Source of the DNA: an uncultured Oceanospirillaceae bacterium
Lineage (GTDB): Bacteria > Pseudomonadota > Gammaproteobacteria > Pseudomonadales > Balneatricaceae
DNA length: 37,654 nt
Reading direction: 5' to 3'
NCBI GenBank assembly: GCA_937138495.1
Contig: CAKZPE010000030.1
Location: forward strand, 1 to 37,654
A program made the translations under genes and the position numbers. Under the pieces are notes generated by a model. That model did not search any database, was not told where the DNA came from, and worked only from the letters and a program-made list of their open reading frames with translations. Shown piece by piece: positions 1 to 8,797 of the stretch (the stretch's first letter is position 1; each line of letters starts with the position of its first letter).

Positions 1-398
1 CTGCAATTGGCCTCAGATTATGAGAGGTATAGAAGGTTGTTTTTGCCGAATGCCTACCCTGCATCATCAGGGGGTGAATATAACAATTGCGAAACCTAAC
101 CGGCGAACGCTGCCAGCGTTTGTTGCTCCGCCATATGGTATTTTTGCTTGTGACGCTTCTGTGACCGCTATAACGGGGCCTGCAGCATGACTCAGGCCCG
201 TTTTAAGCGGGCTTTTTCAGCGGTCAGCCTGGAGGGTAAAAGTGCGGAAACAGTTCTCAGACATTCGCAAAGTTGAGCGGCCCACAGGAAGATACGGTCA
301 GCGCCTACGACTTTTGGCCTATATATCAGTGTCAGCCGATAAACAGGTATTGCTTTGCAATTATCCGTAAACTGGCAATAATGCCGTTTTAATTCAAG
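1..398 (+). promoter_or_regulatory. ppsR upstream region with attenuator-like hairpins
   Basis: No convincing gene was found in these bases on either strand. In the middle, a rho-independent terminator (GCCCG at 196-200 pairing with CGGGC at 208-212, then TTTTT) overlaps a competing stem (GGGCCTG at 176-182 with CAGGCCC at 193-199), so the two hairpins exclude each other. A promoter-like TTGTGA/TATAAC pair lies just before them at about 150-172. ppsR starts about 180 bases later. The left edge may also carry the promoter of a divergent gene outside the window; ppsA is a common neighbour of ppsR, but nothing here proves it. Confidence 0.4.
194..217 (+). terminator. rho-independent terminator upstream of ppsR
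   Basis: A GC-rich stem with arms GCCCG and CGGGC, extendable by a G-U and an A-U pair, is followed by five T residues. It lies about 180 bases before ppsR with no clear gene in front of it, so it either ends a short transcript or attenuates one. Confidence 0.55.
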
Positions 399-1226
399 AT
401 GAAGCCCATGAAACGTACAGCATTTTTTATTTCCGACGGCACCGGGATTACCGCAGAAGCACTGGGCAACAGCCTGCTGGCACAGTTTGAAGGCATCAGC
501 TTCGATAAGATAACCCTGCCCTATATCGACAGCATTGAAAAAGCCCACGATGCGGTACAGCGTATAAACACCGCCAGTGAAAACGACGGTCAGCAGGCCA
601 TCGTTTTTGATACGGTTGTTGATGAGACCATTCGCAAAGAAATCAGTAGCAGCGTGTCGTATAAGATCGATGTGTTTTCAGCCTTTCTGAACCCCCTGGA
701 GCTGGAGCTGGGCTGTCATTCTTCATACAGTGTTGGTACTTCTCATGGCATTCACGAGATGGATCGCTACAAAGACCGTATCGAGTCAGTTAACTTTGCA
801 CTGGACAATGACGACGGCGCCCGGACCCGGCAGTATGATCAGGCAGACATTATCCTGATCGGCGTATCCCGCTGTGGTAAAACGCCATCCTGTCTGTACA
901 TGGCCCTGCAGTTCGGTATCCGTGCAGCTAACTATCCGCTCACCGAAGAAGACCTTGATGAAAAGGATCTGCCGGCGATACTGCAACCCTACAGGGATAA
1001 GTTATACGGCCTGACAATTGACCCCTTCCAACTGGCAGCCATCCGCCACGAACGGCGGGCGAACAGCCGTTATGCGTCCCTGGATCAGTGTGAATTTGAA
1101 GTCCGCAGTGTTGAACGTATGCTGCGACAGGAGAACCTGCCCAGCATTAACACCACCAGTTTTTCCATCGAAGAGATCGCCACTAAAATCATGGCACACA
1201 TGGATCTTGACCGGCGGATTGACTGA
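399..1226 (+). CDS. ppsR: phosphoenolpyruvate synthase regulatory protein (kinase/pyrophosphorylase)
   Basis: This 275-residue protein belongs to the PSRP (DUF299) family. These bifunctional cytosolic enzymes inactivate PEP synthase by ADP-dependent phosphorylation of a threonine and reactivate it by phosphate-dependent dephosphorylation. The N-terminus ([18 protein letters not shown]) is the family signature, and the P-loop GVSRCGKT lies at residues 155-162, followed by TPSCLYMA, which is also typical. Length matches the family (about 270). The chosen ATG at 399 is followed by a second in-frame ATG at 408, which would give MKRTAFF and is equally possible; neither has a strong ribosome binding site. 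The gene converges on the MFS gene with only 16 bases between stop codons. The family and role are secure; the exact start is not. Confidence 0.95.
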   Translation: MKPMKRTAFFISDGTGITAEALGNSLLAQFEGISFDKITLPYIDSIEKAHDAVQRINTASENDGQQAIVFDTVVDETIRKEISSSVSYKIDVFSAFLNPLELELGCHSSYSVGTSHGIHEMDRYKDRIESVNFALDNDDGARTRQYDQADIILIGVSRCGKTPSCLYMALQFGIRAANYPLTEEDLDEKDLPAILQPYRDKLYGLTIDPFQLAAIRHERRANSRYASLDQCEFEVRSVERMLRQENLPSINTTSFSIEEIATKIMAHMDLDRRID

Positions 1227-1242
1227 ATCAGCCCAGCAACCG

Positions 1243-2640
1243 TTACCGCATCCGGCCGCGGGTCAGAGAGAAATACCCGCCGGCCAGTGCGTAAGCCCCA
1301 CCCAGGAATACAGCAATTTTTACGACCACCAGTAATTGCGGATAATCGTCCGGCTGCAGTACCTGCTCTCCGAAGTAATGATTAAAAATTACCACCATCA
1401 CTGTGGTACTGAACATATTACCCGCTGTGCGGGCCAGGTTCAGTAATGCAGAGGCGATCCCCAGCCTGGCAGGATCCACCGATCCCATCGCTGCATTATT
1501 GTTCGGTGAAGAAAACAGACCAAAGCCGATCCCCAGTAAACACAGCCCCAGCTGAATTTGCCATAACGGCGTATCCATGCCGGCAAAGAACAGAACGATG
1601 AAGCCAAGTACAAACATCCCACACCCGGCGGTAGCAATCACCCGTGCTTCATAACGGTCCGACAAACGGCCGGCAACCGGTGCCACACAGGCCATCAATA
1701 ATGCCTGTATCAGAATAATGCTCCCTGCTTCACCCGGTGACAGGCCCTGGATGTATTGCAGATACAAACTCAGGATAAACAACACCGGAAAGCTGGCGCC
1801 GTACATACAGATACTGGCGAGTATAGAGCGGGTAAATATACGGTTCTGACGCATCGCATCAATCCGTACCAGCGGTGCTTTTGCGTGGCGCTGATGCCTG
1901 ACAAATACACCGCACAGCAGAACACCCGCGACCAGAAGCCCGGCAAAGCGGAGATCCGGCAAACCGGAAATACCAAAGAACAGGCAACTGGTGCAAAGCA
2001 TGAAGATCAGGCTGCCGGATACATCCAGCCGCTGAGTGAAACTGAGAGTCTGATCTTTTCCTGTGCGCGGTGTCGTGGGCACAAAGCGCAGTACCAGTAC
2101 GAGCGCCAGAATGATGCCCGGTACCGGTAACCAGAAAACACTTCGCCATCCCAGCAACTCCGTTAACCAGCCCCCCGCCACCGGCCCCAGTGCCAGACCC
2201 AGGTATACGGATGTAGAGACGATGCCAAGAAACATTCCCCGCCGGGCACTGCCCGCCAGGCTGGCGACCATTGCCATTGACGTGGCAAAAATGAATGAGC
2301 TGGCCAGGCCCTGTAATACCCGGTAAAACAGCAACCATTCAATCTGATCGACCCAGGCGACAACCGCAGACGCCAGCGCATAGAGCGCAAGCCCATACAG
2401 ATGAATGCGCCGGCGACCATAAAGATCCGCCAGCCGTGCGACCGGCAACATCAGTACAACCGATCCCCACAGCGGTGCACTGGGCACCCAGCTGAGATAG
2501 ACCGCATCAATATGCAGATCTTCAGCAATGCTGGGCAATGCCAGATTGACGGCCGCCATTGCCATCGGCACCAGAAAGGCTGCCAGACAAATACTGAATA
2601 ACGCTAACCAGGGCGGCTGCTGACCTTCAGCCTGTTGCAT
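1243..2640 (-). CDS. MFS transporter, DHA2-like drug/proton antiporter family
   Basis: This 465-residue inner-membrane protein has about 14 hydrophobic segments, consistent with the 14-TM DHA2 branch of the major facilitator superfamily. Motif A is seen as RLADLYGRRR in the loop after the second segment. Motif C, which marks drug/proton antiporters, is seen as LGLALGPVAGGWL, followed by GWRSVFW. The N-terminal NLALPSIAEDLH is also typical of the family. Substrate cannot be predicted; export of a hydrophobic drug or metabolite is the family default. It lies alone between ppsR (convergent) and the DM13 gene (same strand, 171 bases upstream), with no adjacent regulator and no membrane-fusion partner, so it probably works without an EmrA-like adaptor. 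Confidence 0.88.
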   Translation of the reverse strand: MQQAEGQQPPWLALFSICLAAFLVPMAMAAVNLALPSIAEDLHIDAVYLSWVPSAPLWGSVVLMLPVARLADLYGRRRIHLYGLALYALASAVVAWVDQIEWLLFYRVLQGLASSFIFATSMAMVASLAGSARRGMFLGIVSTSVYLGLALGPVAGGWLTELLGWRSVFWLPVPGIILALVLVLRFVPTTPRTGKDQTLSFTQRLDVSGSLIFMLCTSCLFFGISGLPDLRFAGLLVAGVLLCGVFVRHQRHAKAPLVRIDAMRQNRIFTRSILASICMYGASFPVLFILSLYLQYIQGLSPGEAGSIILIQALLMACVAPVAGRLSDRYEARVIATAGCGMFVLGFIVLFFAGMDTPLWQIQLGLCLLGIGFGLFSSPNNNAAMGSVDPARLGIASALLNLARTAGNMFSTTVMVVIFNHYFGEQVLQPDDYPQLLVVVKIAVFLGGAYALAGGYFSLTRGRMR

Positions 2641-2811
2641 CGAAATACCTTTAAATGTTCAGGAAACCGTCACGCTGCATCTGTGCGCGGCTTGTCAGCC
2701 GTGTGCAGGGACCGTTAAGTGTAAGAGTGTAGCGTCATGCCCGGCGGGAGATTGCCGGACAGGCTGCAGGAAAGAAGTTGGATGAGTATATCACCCCAAA
2801 GAGGCTGACGC

Positions 2812-3279
2812 TTAACGGAACCGGGCCGCAGAAATAAATTTCTCAAAGGTTTCACACCAGACAAGTACCGTATTGTACCGGGAGAAATCGACCTCCTGAT
2901 CGTATTCAACCAGAAAATTTTTGAAAGTATTTACTTCACCCAGCTGTAACGCGCCGGATTTTACCGCCAGAAACTCAGTATCTGAGTGAACCGGCTGTGG
3001 CACCAGATAGACACGGTAATCAGGTCCCGGAGCAAGTTCGCCCACAAAAGCAACCGCATTACCGGTAATGCCGATTCGGCCTTCTCCCCAGTGAAGGAAG
3101 TCACTTCCCGGGATATCTGCTTCAAATTCAGCGGTATATTCCGCCTGCCCGATTATGTCAGACAGGGTCGCCGTATCAGGTGACGGCGGTGCAATCATGA
3201 TTGGCAGCGCATAAATGCCCGCCGCGAAACCCGTGCCTAACGTGGCTAAAAATGCTGCCAGCAAAAGTAATTTTTTCAT
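2812..3279 (-). CDS. DM13 domain-containing exported protein
   Basis: The protein has 155 residues. Residues 1-20 form a lysine-led hydrophobic signal sequence or membrane anchor (MKKLLLLAAFLATLGTGFAA). The rest matches a DM13 domain: a beta-rich module with GEGRIGITGN, then a block containing LAPGPDYRVYLVP, and near the end the conserved single cysteine in VLVWCETFEKFISAARF. DM13 domains have been proposed to act in redox or electron transfer through that cysteine; the function in bacteria is not established. The protein should sit in the periplasm or on the outer face of the membrane. It is transcribed in the same direction as the downstream MFS gene but 171 bases separate them, so co-transcription is uncertain. 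Confidence 0.85.
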   Translation of the reverse strand: MKKLLLLAAFLATLGTGFAAGIYALPIMIAPPSPDTATLSDIIGQAEYTAEFEADIPGSDFLHWGEGRIGITGNAVAFVGELAPGPDYRVYLVPQPVHSDTEFLAVKSGALQLGEVNTFKNFLVEYDQEVDFSRYNTVLVWCETFEKFISAARFR

Positions 3280-3708
3280 ACCTGCTTTCCGTCACTGTCC
3301 TTGGCTGATGTATATGTCTTAGTTAACAGGAAACTGTTAAGAATTTGAAACACATGTTACATGTCTGAGAAACACTAATAAACCGCTTCGCCAGCTTTCT
3401 GCCCAATCAGCAATCAGGGAGGAATTACATCCTTTACCTGACCAAAAAGTCAGAAACACGCTATCATCACAAGCATTATCAGCATCTCTCGCTGTTTATC
3501 ATAAAGCGCTGGTAAGTATCTGTATTAAATAAACTTAATCTATATTCAACCTAGCTTTACCGAAGATGTAGCCGGAAAACATATGCCTGTTCTGCCCAGT
3601 TCTGTTAAGATCCGCGTTTTTGTAATTTCAGGGCCGGACATCGCCCGTGAACACCGGTTACAAAAAGACAACCAAACACTCTGAATTAGCAATACAGGAC
3701 ACTGACAC
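3280..3708. promoter_or_regulatory. divergent intergenic region between DM13 gene and purC
   Basis: These 429 bases carry no coding sequence that I can support. They must hold the promoters of both divergent genes. Small dyads are visible (AACAG-GAAA-CTGTT at 3318-3331; CTGAC-caaaaa-GTCAG near 3438-3453), but neither is a recognisable operator and no PurR-type box was seen. A possible purC promoter lies near TTAAGAT at about 3604-3610. Confidence 0.4.
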
Positions 3709-4812
3709 ATGAGTCTTGCCGATAAAGTTTTAGCGGTAAATGATGATCTGCCTATCCGCACAGGCAGCCCGGTTCACAGCGGAAAAGTACGTTCCGTTTA
3801 CTGGCTGACTGAAGCCGACAGCCGCCGACTGATCGCTGAACGGGGTTATGACGTAGCCAGCGATGCACCGCTGGCGATCATGGTCATCAGTGACCGTATT
3901 TCTGCTTTTGACTGCATCTGGCAGGGTGAAGGCGGTATGCGCGGTGTGCCGGGTAAAGGCGCTGCGCTGAATGCTATTTCGAACCACTGGTTCCGCCTGT
4001 TCCGTGAAAACGGCCTGGCAGACAGCCACATTCTGGATATTCCTCACCCACTGGTATGGATTGTACAGAAAGCAAAGCCAGTCATGATCGAAGCGATTTG
4101 CCGGCAGTACATCACCGGTTCAATGTGGCGTGCCTATGACAAGGGCGAACGTGAATTCTGTGGCATTGAGCTTGCAGACGGTCTGCAAAAAGACCAGAAA
4201 CTTCCGGAACTACTGATTACCCCTTCCACCAAAGGCATCCTTAAAGGGATTCCGGGCGTACCGGAAGCTGATGACGTGAACATCACCCGTGATGACATCT
4301 GTAACAATTTTGCAGCATTCAATTTCAGCAAGCCAGAAGACATTGATGGGTATGAAAAACTGCTGAAAGAAGGCTTCAACCTGATCAGCAATGCCCTGGC
4401 TGAACTGGATCAGGTATTTATCGATACCAAGTTTGAATTTGGTTATGTCACCGATGCCAGCGGCCAGGAAAAACTGATCTACATGGATGAAGTAGGCACA
4501 CCTGACTCATCACGTATCTGGGACGGCCCGGCCTACCGTGACGGTAAGGTACTGGAAAACTCGAAAGAAGGTTTCCGACAGCTGTTACTGAATCACTTCC
4601 CTGATCCGGATATTCTGCTGAACAAAGAACGCATGGATGAGCGTCAGGCACTGGCCCGTGATAATGCGCTGCCTGCCGATGTTCTGAATGCGGTATCTGA
4701 TACCTATGTAGGCATAGCAGAAAAGATTACCGGCGAAACACTGCGTATTTCAGACAACCCGAAAGCTGAAATTATTGCCATCCTTAAAGATGAGTACGGT
4801 CTGGTAGACTGA
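3709..4812 (+). CDS. purC: phosphoribosylaminoimidazole-succinocarboxamide synthase (SAICAR synthetase)
   Basis: PurC catalyses ATP-dependent ligation of aspartate to CAIR to give SAICAR in cytosolic purine biosynthesis. The protein has 367 residues, matching the long PurC form found in Vibrio-like gammaproteobacteria rather than the roughly 237-residue E. coli/Pseudomonas form. Recognisable blocks are [11 protein letters not shown] near residue 25, [13 protein letters not shown] near 65, [14 protein letters not shown] near 130, the segment [11 protein letters not shown] near 230-240, and [14 protein letters not shown] near 260-273, which matches the conserved DE(x)TPDSSR signature. The ATG at 3709 begins a typical N-terminus. 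It is monocistronic, converging on the CDGSH gene 61 bases away. Confidence 0.95.
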   Translation: MSLADKVLAVNDDLPIRTGSPVHSGKVRSVYWLTEADSRRLIAERGYDVASDAPLAIMVISDRISAFDCIWQGEGGMRGVPGKGAALNAISNHWFRLFRENGLADSHILDIPHPLVWIVQKAKPVMIEAICRQYITGSMWRAYDKGEREFCGIELADGLQKDQKLPELLITPSTKGILKGIPGVPEADDVNITRDDICNNFAAFNFSKPEDIDGYEKLLKEGFNLISNALAELDQVFIDTKFEFGYVTDASGQEKLIYMDEVGTPDSSRIWDGPAYRDGKVLENSKEGFRQLLLNHFPDPDILLNKERMDERQALARDNALPADVLNAVSDTYVGIAEKITGETLRISDNPKAEIIAILKDEYGLVD

Positions 4813-4873
4813 TCATCAGCCACCGGCGGTGTATCCCATCGCCGGTGCTCTCCCTTCTCCGCTCTTGTACCGG

Positions 4874-5119
4874 TCAGTGTTGTTTGTGGCTGCCGTCACA
4901 GATAGGCGCATGTTGCGACTGTTTACAGGTACATAACCATACTGTTTCAGATTTGCGGGCCACAAACACAATCGGGTCAAGCCCGGTCCCCTGATGTGAA
5001 CCATCGCACAGCGGCTGTGTTGAGGAGCGACCACAGGCACACCAGCAATAGGTTTCGCCTTCTGTCAGGTCAAGTTTCACGGGGGCATCACCGGCACGGC
5101 GAACGTCTGCATGAGACAT
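4874..5119 (-). CDS. double CDGSH-type iron-sulfur protein
   Basis: This 81-residue protein carries two CDGSH iron-sulfur motifs: CWCACG followed by LCDGSHQGT in the first half, and CTCKQS followed by ICDGSHKQH at the C-terminus. Each C-x-C-x(n)-CDGSH unit should bind one 2Fe-2S cluster through three Cys and one His, as in mitoNEET-related proteins. Bacterial two-motif proteins of this size are well known but their physiological role is unsettled (redox or iron-sulfur handling in the cytosol). The start is supported by GGAG about 9 bases before the ATG. It is the last gene before a convergent purC and is separated from the upstream minus-strand gene by a probable terminator. Confidence 0.9.
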   Translation of the reverse strand: MSHADVRRAGDAPVKLDLTEGETYCWCACGRSSTQPLCDGSHQGTGLDPIVFVARKSETVWLCTCKQSQHAPICDGSHKQH

Positions 5120-5243
5120 AAGTCATCTCCATAGGAATTACTGCATGCAATAACCGTAGAAGAGCCTGTGCTATCGTGCAAATTCTGATTGTCAGGAAAA
5201 TGCGTGAATACCCCGTGACAGCCGGGGCCGGCCAGGGAATGAA

Positions 5244-5268
5244 AGCGTCCGCCAGAACAGCGGACGGC
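5244..5268 (-). terminator. hairpin terminator after the 82-residue basic protein gene
   Basis: On the minus strand the stem CGTCCGC / GCGGACG (arms at 5260-5266 and 5246-5252) is followed by CTTTC. It starts 17 bases after the stop codon at 5283. The T-run is short, so the call is moderate. Confidence 0.5.
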
Positions 5269-5282
5269 CATGAGACGTTAAC

Positions 5283-5531
5283 TCAGTCGTCTTTCTTCAG
5301 CTTACGGATCTTGTCAGACAGGCGCGTCTTGCGCTGGTCGGCGTCACTCTCACCCTGACTGTTTTCATCCTGATGCTTATCAAAAACGGATTTAACCTTT
5401 TTCTTCTTCTCAAGATTTTTACGTTTACGGCTCTCGTAGCTGTCCGGATCCGCCAGTTTCTCACTGCGGCGCGGGCCATCTAACCAGATAACCGGCTGAC
5501 CACCGGTACGTTTCTTTTTAACTCGTGACAT
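5283..5531 (-). CDS. small highly charged hypothetical protein
   Basis: I do not recognise this 82-residue protein. It is very rich in lysine, arginine, aspartate and glutamate, has no hydrophobic segment and looks largely disordered, with a central KRKNLEKKKKVK run and a C-terminal LRKLKK-like tail (SDKIRKLKKDD). It follows ylqF by 27 bases on the same strand with AAGG about 8 bases before its ATG, so the two are probably co-transcribed. Linkage to a ribosome-assembly GTPase and a basic composition make RNA or ribosome association conceivable, but this is only an inference. Confidence 0.7.
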   Translation of the reverse strand: MSRVKKKRTGGQPVIWLDGPRRSEKLADPDSYESRKRKNLEKKKKVKSVFDKHQDENSQGESDADQRKTRLSDKIRKLKKDD

Positions 5532-5558
5532 CTTGTTACCTTTACTGCCTGTGCACCA

Positions 5559-6503
5559 CTAGCGGCGACGGGACTGTTTATCTGTTTGCTGTTCGGCTGC
5601 CAGGCGCTCTTCTTCAAGGCGCTCCTGTTCCAGCCGCTCGGCTTCAATTCTCTGGGCTTCCCATTTGACCTGCCACTCATCAACTGTTTCATAGCTGATA
5701 TTGCCGATCAGACCGGACCGTAATTCGTTCAGCAGGATCTCTGACGCTTTATGCAGATCGACCACGCCTCCGGGACGTAATCCGGCACGTTTACGGCCAA
5801 TGCTTTCCAGTACGTCTTCAGCGGTTTCAGGAAGCTCTTTAAGCTTATACCGCTGACACAGCAGCTCCGGATAATCGCTGCGCAGAAACCCGGCTGCGTA
5901 GAGTGCAATGTCTTCGTACTCAATGGCAGTGTCTTTAATTGCCCCGCTGGCAGCTAACCGGTAACCGGAGTCCCGGTCTTCAATTTTCGGCCAGAGAATT
6001 CCCGGGGTATCCGACAGCGCCATGCCGTTTTTAAGGGTAAAGCGCTTTTGCCCTTTGGTGACCGCCGGCTCATTGCCTACTTTGGCAATACGCTTGCCCA
6101 ACAGCGCATTGATCATTGTGGATTTCCCAACATTCGGGATACCCATAATCATTGCCCGTACCGGACGGCCTGCACTGGCCCGTGAGGGCACCTGCTGTTT
6201 ACACAGTTCAGGAATACGGCTGATCAGCTTCTTTTGCTGATAATCGATTAGCATTGCGGTGGTATCCGGCAGGCTGTTGAAGTATTCAAGCCATTCCTGA
6301 CTGCGGATCGGATCAGCCAGGTCACACTTATTCAACAGCTTAATGACCGGGGTGCCCTTGCGCAGTGCGGAAACCATCGGGTTTTCGCTGGAGACCGGCA
6401 AGCGGGCATCCAGTACTTCAATAACAACGTCTATGTCCTTCATCACTTCGGCGATTTCTTTTCTCGCCTTGTGCATGTGACCCGGGAACCAGTTAATACT
6501 CAT
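5559..6503 (-). CDS. ylqF: ribosome biogenesis GTPase YlqF/RbgA family
   Basis: A circularly permuted GTPase of 314 residues, family length. The G motifs appear in the permuted order: G4 NKCD at 58-61, then G1 GIPNVGKST at 121-129, then G3 DTPG at 165-168. The N-terminal INWFPGHMHKARKEI is the YlqF/RbgA signature. RbgA helps late maturation of the large ribosomal subunit in Bacillus subtilis; proteobacterial members are assumed to act likewise in the cytosol. The last 40 residues form a charged, glutamate/arginine-rich helix (repeated RLEQERLEEERLA-like pattern) not present in short members. The ATG at 6503 has only a weak ribosome binding site but gives the canonical N-terminus. It leads a two-gene unit with the small basic protein. 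Confidence 0.93.
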   Translation of the reverse strand: MSINWFPGHMHKARKEIAEVMKDIDVVIEVLDARLPVSSENPMVSALRKGTPVIKLLNKCDLADPIRSQEWLEYFNSLPDTTAMLIDYQQKKLISRIPELCKQQVPSRASAGRPVRAMIMGIPNVGKSTMINALLGKRIAKVGNEPAVTKGQKRFTLKNGMALSDTPGILWPKIEDRDSGYRLAASGAIKDTAIEYEDIALYAAGFLRSDYPELLCQRYKLKELPETAEDVLESIGRKRAGLRPGGVVDLHKASEILLNELRSGLIGNISYETVDEWQVKWEAQRIEAERLEQERLEEERLAAEQQTDKQSRRR

Positions 6504-6701
6504 AATCGATAATCGTAAAAAAATGCGGGCTGCAATTATACAGACAGCTTAGCCCTAAGTAACGGAAATAACGCCAATAAGATGAAAAATCAGCCAATAA
6601 ATATGTCCACATCATGAGTACTGCTCTTGCTGACTTGTTCCCCGGCTGGATATACCCTAGGAATAAATATACACGTGACATTTTTTAAGGAACATTCATA
6701 T

Positions 6702-7922
6702 ATGACCACCGCCGCTGCACATTCGCAGGTACTGATGGCCAGACAGCCAATATTCGACTGTCAGCAAAGGGTTGTTGCGTATGAACTGCTTTACCGTAAT
6801 GAAGCAGATACAGAACATGCATTGTTTAACGACTCCAGCGCCACCTGCGATGTGATTCTGAACGTCTATACCAGCATTGCAGACAACGGCAGCAAGAAGA
6901 GTGTTCCTGCCTTCATTAATATGACCCGCGACCTCCTTGTGTCTGATGACTTTCCGGAACTGCCGCGCAAACAGATTGTTATTGAAGTCCTTGAAGACAT
7001 TGCCGCGGATGAAGAAGTCATCGCGGCGGTTACCCGTCTGGCAGAAAAAGGTTACCGCATTGCCCTGGACGATTTCATCTACAGCCCGGAATTTGATCCC
7101 CTGCTGGAGCTGGCGCACATTGTTAAAGTGGATGTACTGGGCATGTCGCCGGAAGAGATCGCCCACCAGGTTAAAATGCTGAAGCCGTTTAAAGTGACTC
7201 TGCTGGCGGAAAAAATTGAAACCGTTGAGGTACTGGAACAGTGCCATTCACTTGGCTTTAAACTGTTTCAGGGACACTTCCTCAGTAAACCTAAGCTGAT
7301 TAAAGGCCGTAAGCTTGAAGCGAACCACGCCAACCTGTTAATGCTGGTCAGCGAACTGCAGAACAGCCGCACCACGCCGGAACGTTTAGAAGAACTGATC
7401 ATTCAGGACCCGGTACTGACCTACAAGTTATTGCGTATCGTTAACTCCGCAGCCTACTCACTGACCCGTTAGGTAGAATCGCTCTCTGAAGCGGTTGTGA
7501 TGCTGGGGATGGATCAGATTCGCAGCTGGGCAACCATGATCGCCCTGGCCAACCGGACCAGTAAGCCCGAAGAGATCTGTCGCTCATTACTGCTACGGGG
7601 CAAAATGTGTGAAGCCATTGCTGAATCGCAGGGTTTCAATAATAACAGCAGCTACTTTATGACCGGCGTGTTATCGCAATTGCACGTGATGCTCGATATT
7701 GATCAGCACACTATGCTGGAACAGGTACCGCTGGGCGAAGATATTCAGTCGGCAATTACCGATCATGCAGGCACAATGGGCGATATTCTTAAACATGTGA
7801 CCCACTACGAAGCCGGTGACTGGGATCTGCTGCCTCATGATATCGATATTGACGCCTATGAAGAATCCTACCGTTCTGCACTCAACTGGAGCAAAGAAGC
7901 AATGATCTCAATGTCTAATTAA
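6702..7922 (+). pseudogene. EAL-HDOD signalling protein interrupted by an in-frame TAG
   Basis: One continuous frame of 407 codons encodes a YuxH-type protein, with an EAL domain (residues about 10-200) fused to an HDOD domain (about 205-400), but codon 257 (7470-7472) is TAG. Upstream lies YELLYR at 27-32, IALDDF and EKIET...QGHFLSKP; downstream the frame continues with VESLSEAVVMLGMDQIRSWA, exactly as in intact homologues, where lysine or glutamine usually fills the stop position. The break sits just after the start of HDOD (LLRIVNSAAYSLTR). The start at 6702 has TAAGGA 10 bases upstream. The EAL motif is degenerate (ELL rather than EAL), so c-di-GMP hydrolysis is doubtful; such proteins usually act as binding or scaffold proteins. 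No other damage is seen, so this is a very recent mutation, a readthrough case or a sequence error. Pieces if annotated separately: 6702-7472 and 7497-7922. Confidence 0.85.
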
Positions 7923-7938
7923 GATCATCAGCGCTCTT

Positions 7939-7981
7939 AATGTAACTGAAGCAAGCGTTTTCTGATTGCTTCAGTTACATT
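7939..7981 (+). terminator. long perfect hairpin downstream of the EAL-HDOD gene
   Basis: Two 16-base arms (7939-7954 and 7966-7981) are perfectly complementary around an 11-base loop, beginning 17 bases after the EAL-HDOD stop codon. There is no T-run after the stem, so termination is plausible but not textbook; the stem could also protect an mRNA 3' end or be a DNA-level palindrome. Confidence 0.5.
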
Positions 7982-8093
7982 CACATTTGTATACCGTATT
8001 TACAAATCCCCGCCATATGTTTACCTTGTTGCAATGCAGCAATTGATTCTGTCAAAGCATGCTGCCCCCAATAATAATTAAGACAAACAGCCT

Positions 8094-8669
8094 ATGCCAT
8101 TACCACCACCGGCGCCACGCGCCCTGCAGCATACCCGTACTGTCACCTGTCGCGGTTATAAACGTGACGATGGCCTGTGGGATATTGAAGGTCACCTCAC
8201 CGACATAAAAACCAGCGCGATTCCGCTGAAAGAGCGCAATGATGGCTGGGTGCCTGCCGGCGAAGCAATTCATGACCTGAGCCTGCGGCTGACAATTGAC
8301 CTGGAGATGAAGATTCATGATGTTGCCAGCAGCATGGATCTTACGCCCTACCGCTTATGCCCGGACATCACCGAACATTACAAAAAACTGATCGGCCTGC
8401 GAATCGCGTCCGGGTTTACCCGCCAGACCCGTGAGCTCTTTGGTGGCATTAGCGGTTGTACCCATTTACTTGAACTCCTCGGGCCCATCGCTACAACAGC
8501 CTTTCAGGCAACCCATAAAGAACAGCTGGCGCGACTTCAGCATATGTCAGACGTGAAGCCATTTATGCTGGACAACTGCCATGCGCTGAACACCCGCGGA
8601 AAAGTGGTAAAACAACACTGGCCTGACTATTTTCAGGGTGAACAGATTCCCACTGAAGAAATCCTCTGA
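8094..8669 (+). CDS. DUF2889 domain-containing protein
   Basis: This 191-residue cytosolic protein matches DUF2889. The family pattern is visible as an N-terminal TRTVTCRGYKRDDGLWDIEGHLTDIK block, a central LRLTIDLEMKIHDVASSMD strand-helix, and a C-terminal GLRIASGFTRQTRELFGGISGCTHLLELLGPIATTAFQA helix with a conserved GCTHL. No function has been demonstrated. There is no signal peptide. The ATG at 8094 lacks a strong ribosome binding site. The gene is transcribed alone and shares a bidirectional terminator with the convergent HPP gene. Confidence 0.88.
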   Translation: MPLPPPAPRALQHTRTVTCRGYKRDDGLWDIEGHLTDIKTSAIPLKERNDGWVPAGEAIHDLSLRLTIDLEMKIHDVASSMDLTPYRLCPDITEHYKKLIGLRIASGFTRQTRELFGGISGCTHLLELLGPIATTAFQATHKEQLARLQHMSDVKPFMLDNCHALNTRGKVVKQHWPDYFQGEQIPTEEIL

Positions 8670-8755
8670 TTATGCTGCGCTAAGCATTCCCGACATGAAC
8701 TTTTTGGGATTAAAGATGCAGAGATACAGCTGTCGGCATAAAGCCACCGGGCATA

Positions 8756-8789
8756 AAAAAAGGGATCATCTGATCCCTTTTTTAATTTT
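8756..8789. terminator. bidirectional terminator between DUF2889 and HPP genes
   Basis: Perfect 13-base arms AAAAAAGGGATCA (8756-8768) and TGATCCCTTTTTT (8771-8783) surround a 2-base loop. T-runs form on both strands, so it can stop both the + strand DUF2889 transcript and the minus-strand HPP transcript. Confidence 0.9.
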
Positions 8790-8797
8790 CTTCAGAC

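Noticed and set aside
1..189. Open frames from the left edge (frame 1 to a TAA at 100-102; frame 2 to a TGA at 188-190)
   Set aside because: Neither has a recognisable protein pattern or a ribosome binding site; they are more likely chance openings in an intergenic region.
4821..4847. CACCGGCG/CGCCGGTG hairpin after purC as a terminator
   Set aside because: Eight perfect base pairs but a long loop and no T-run on either strand; termination cannot be supported.
6627..6701. Earlier ATG adding 25 residues to the EAL-HDOD protein
   Set aside because: The ATG at 6702 has a good ribosome binding site and gives the usual N-terminus; the extension overlaps the promoter region.
7470..7472. Pyrrolysine reading of the TAG codon
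   Set aside because: Pyrrolysine is not expected in this bacterial group, and the family has ordinary lysine or glutamine at this site.
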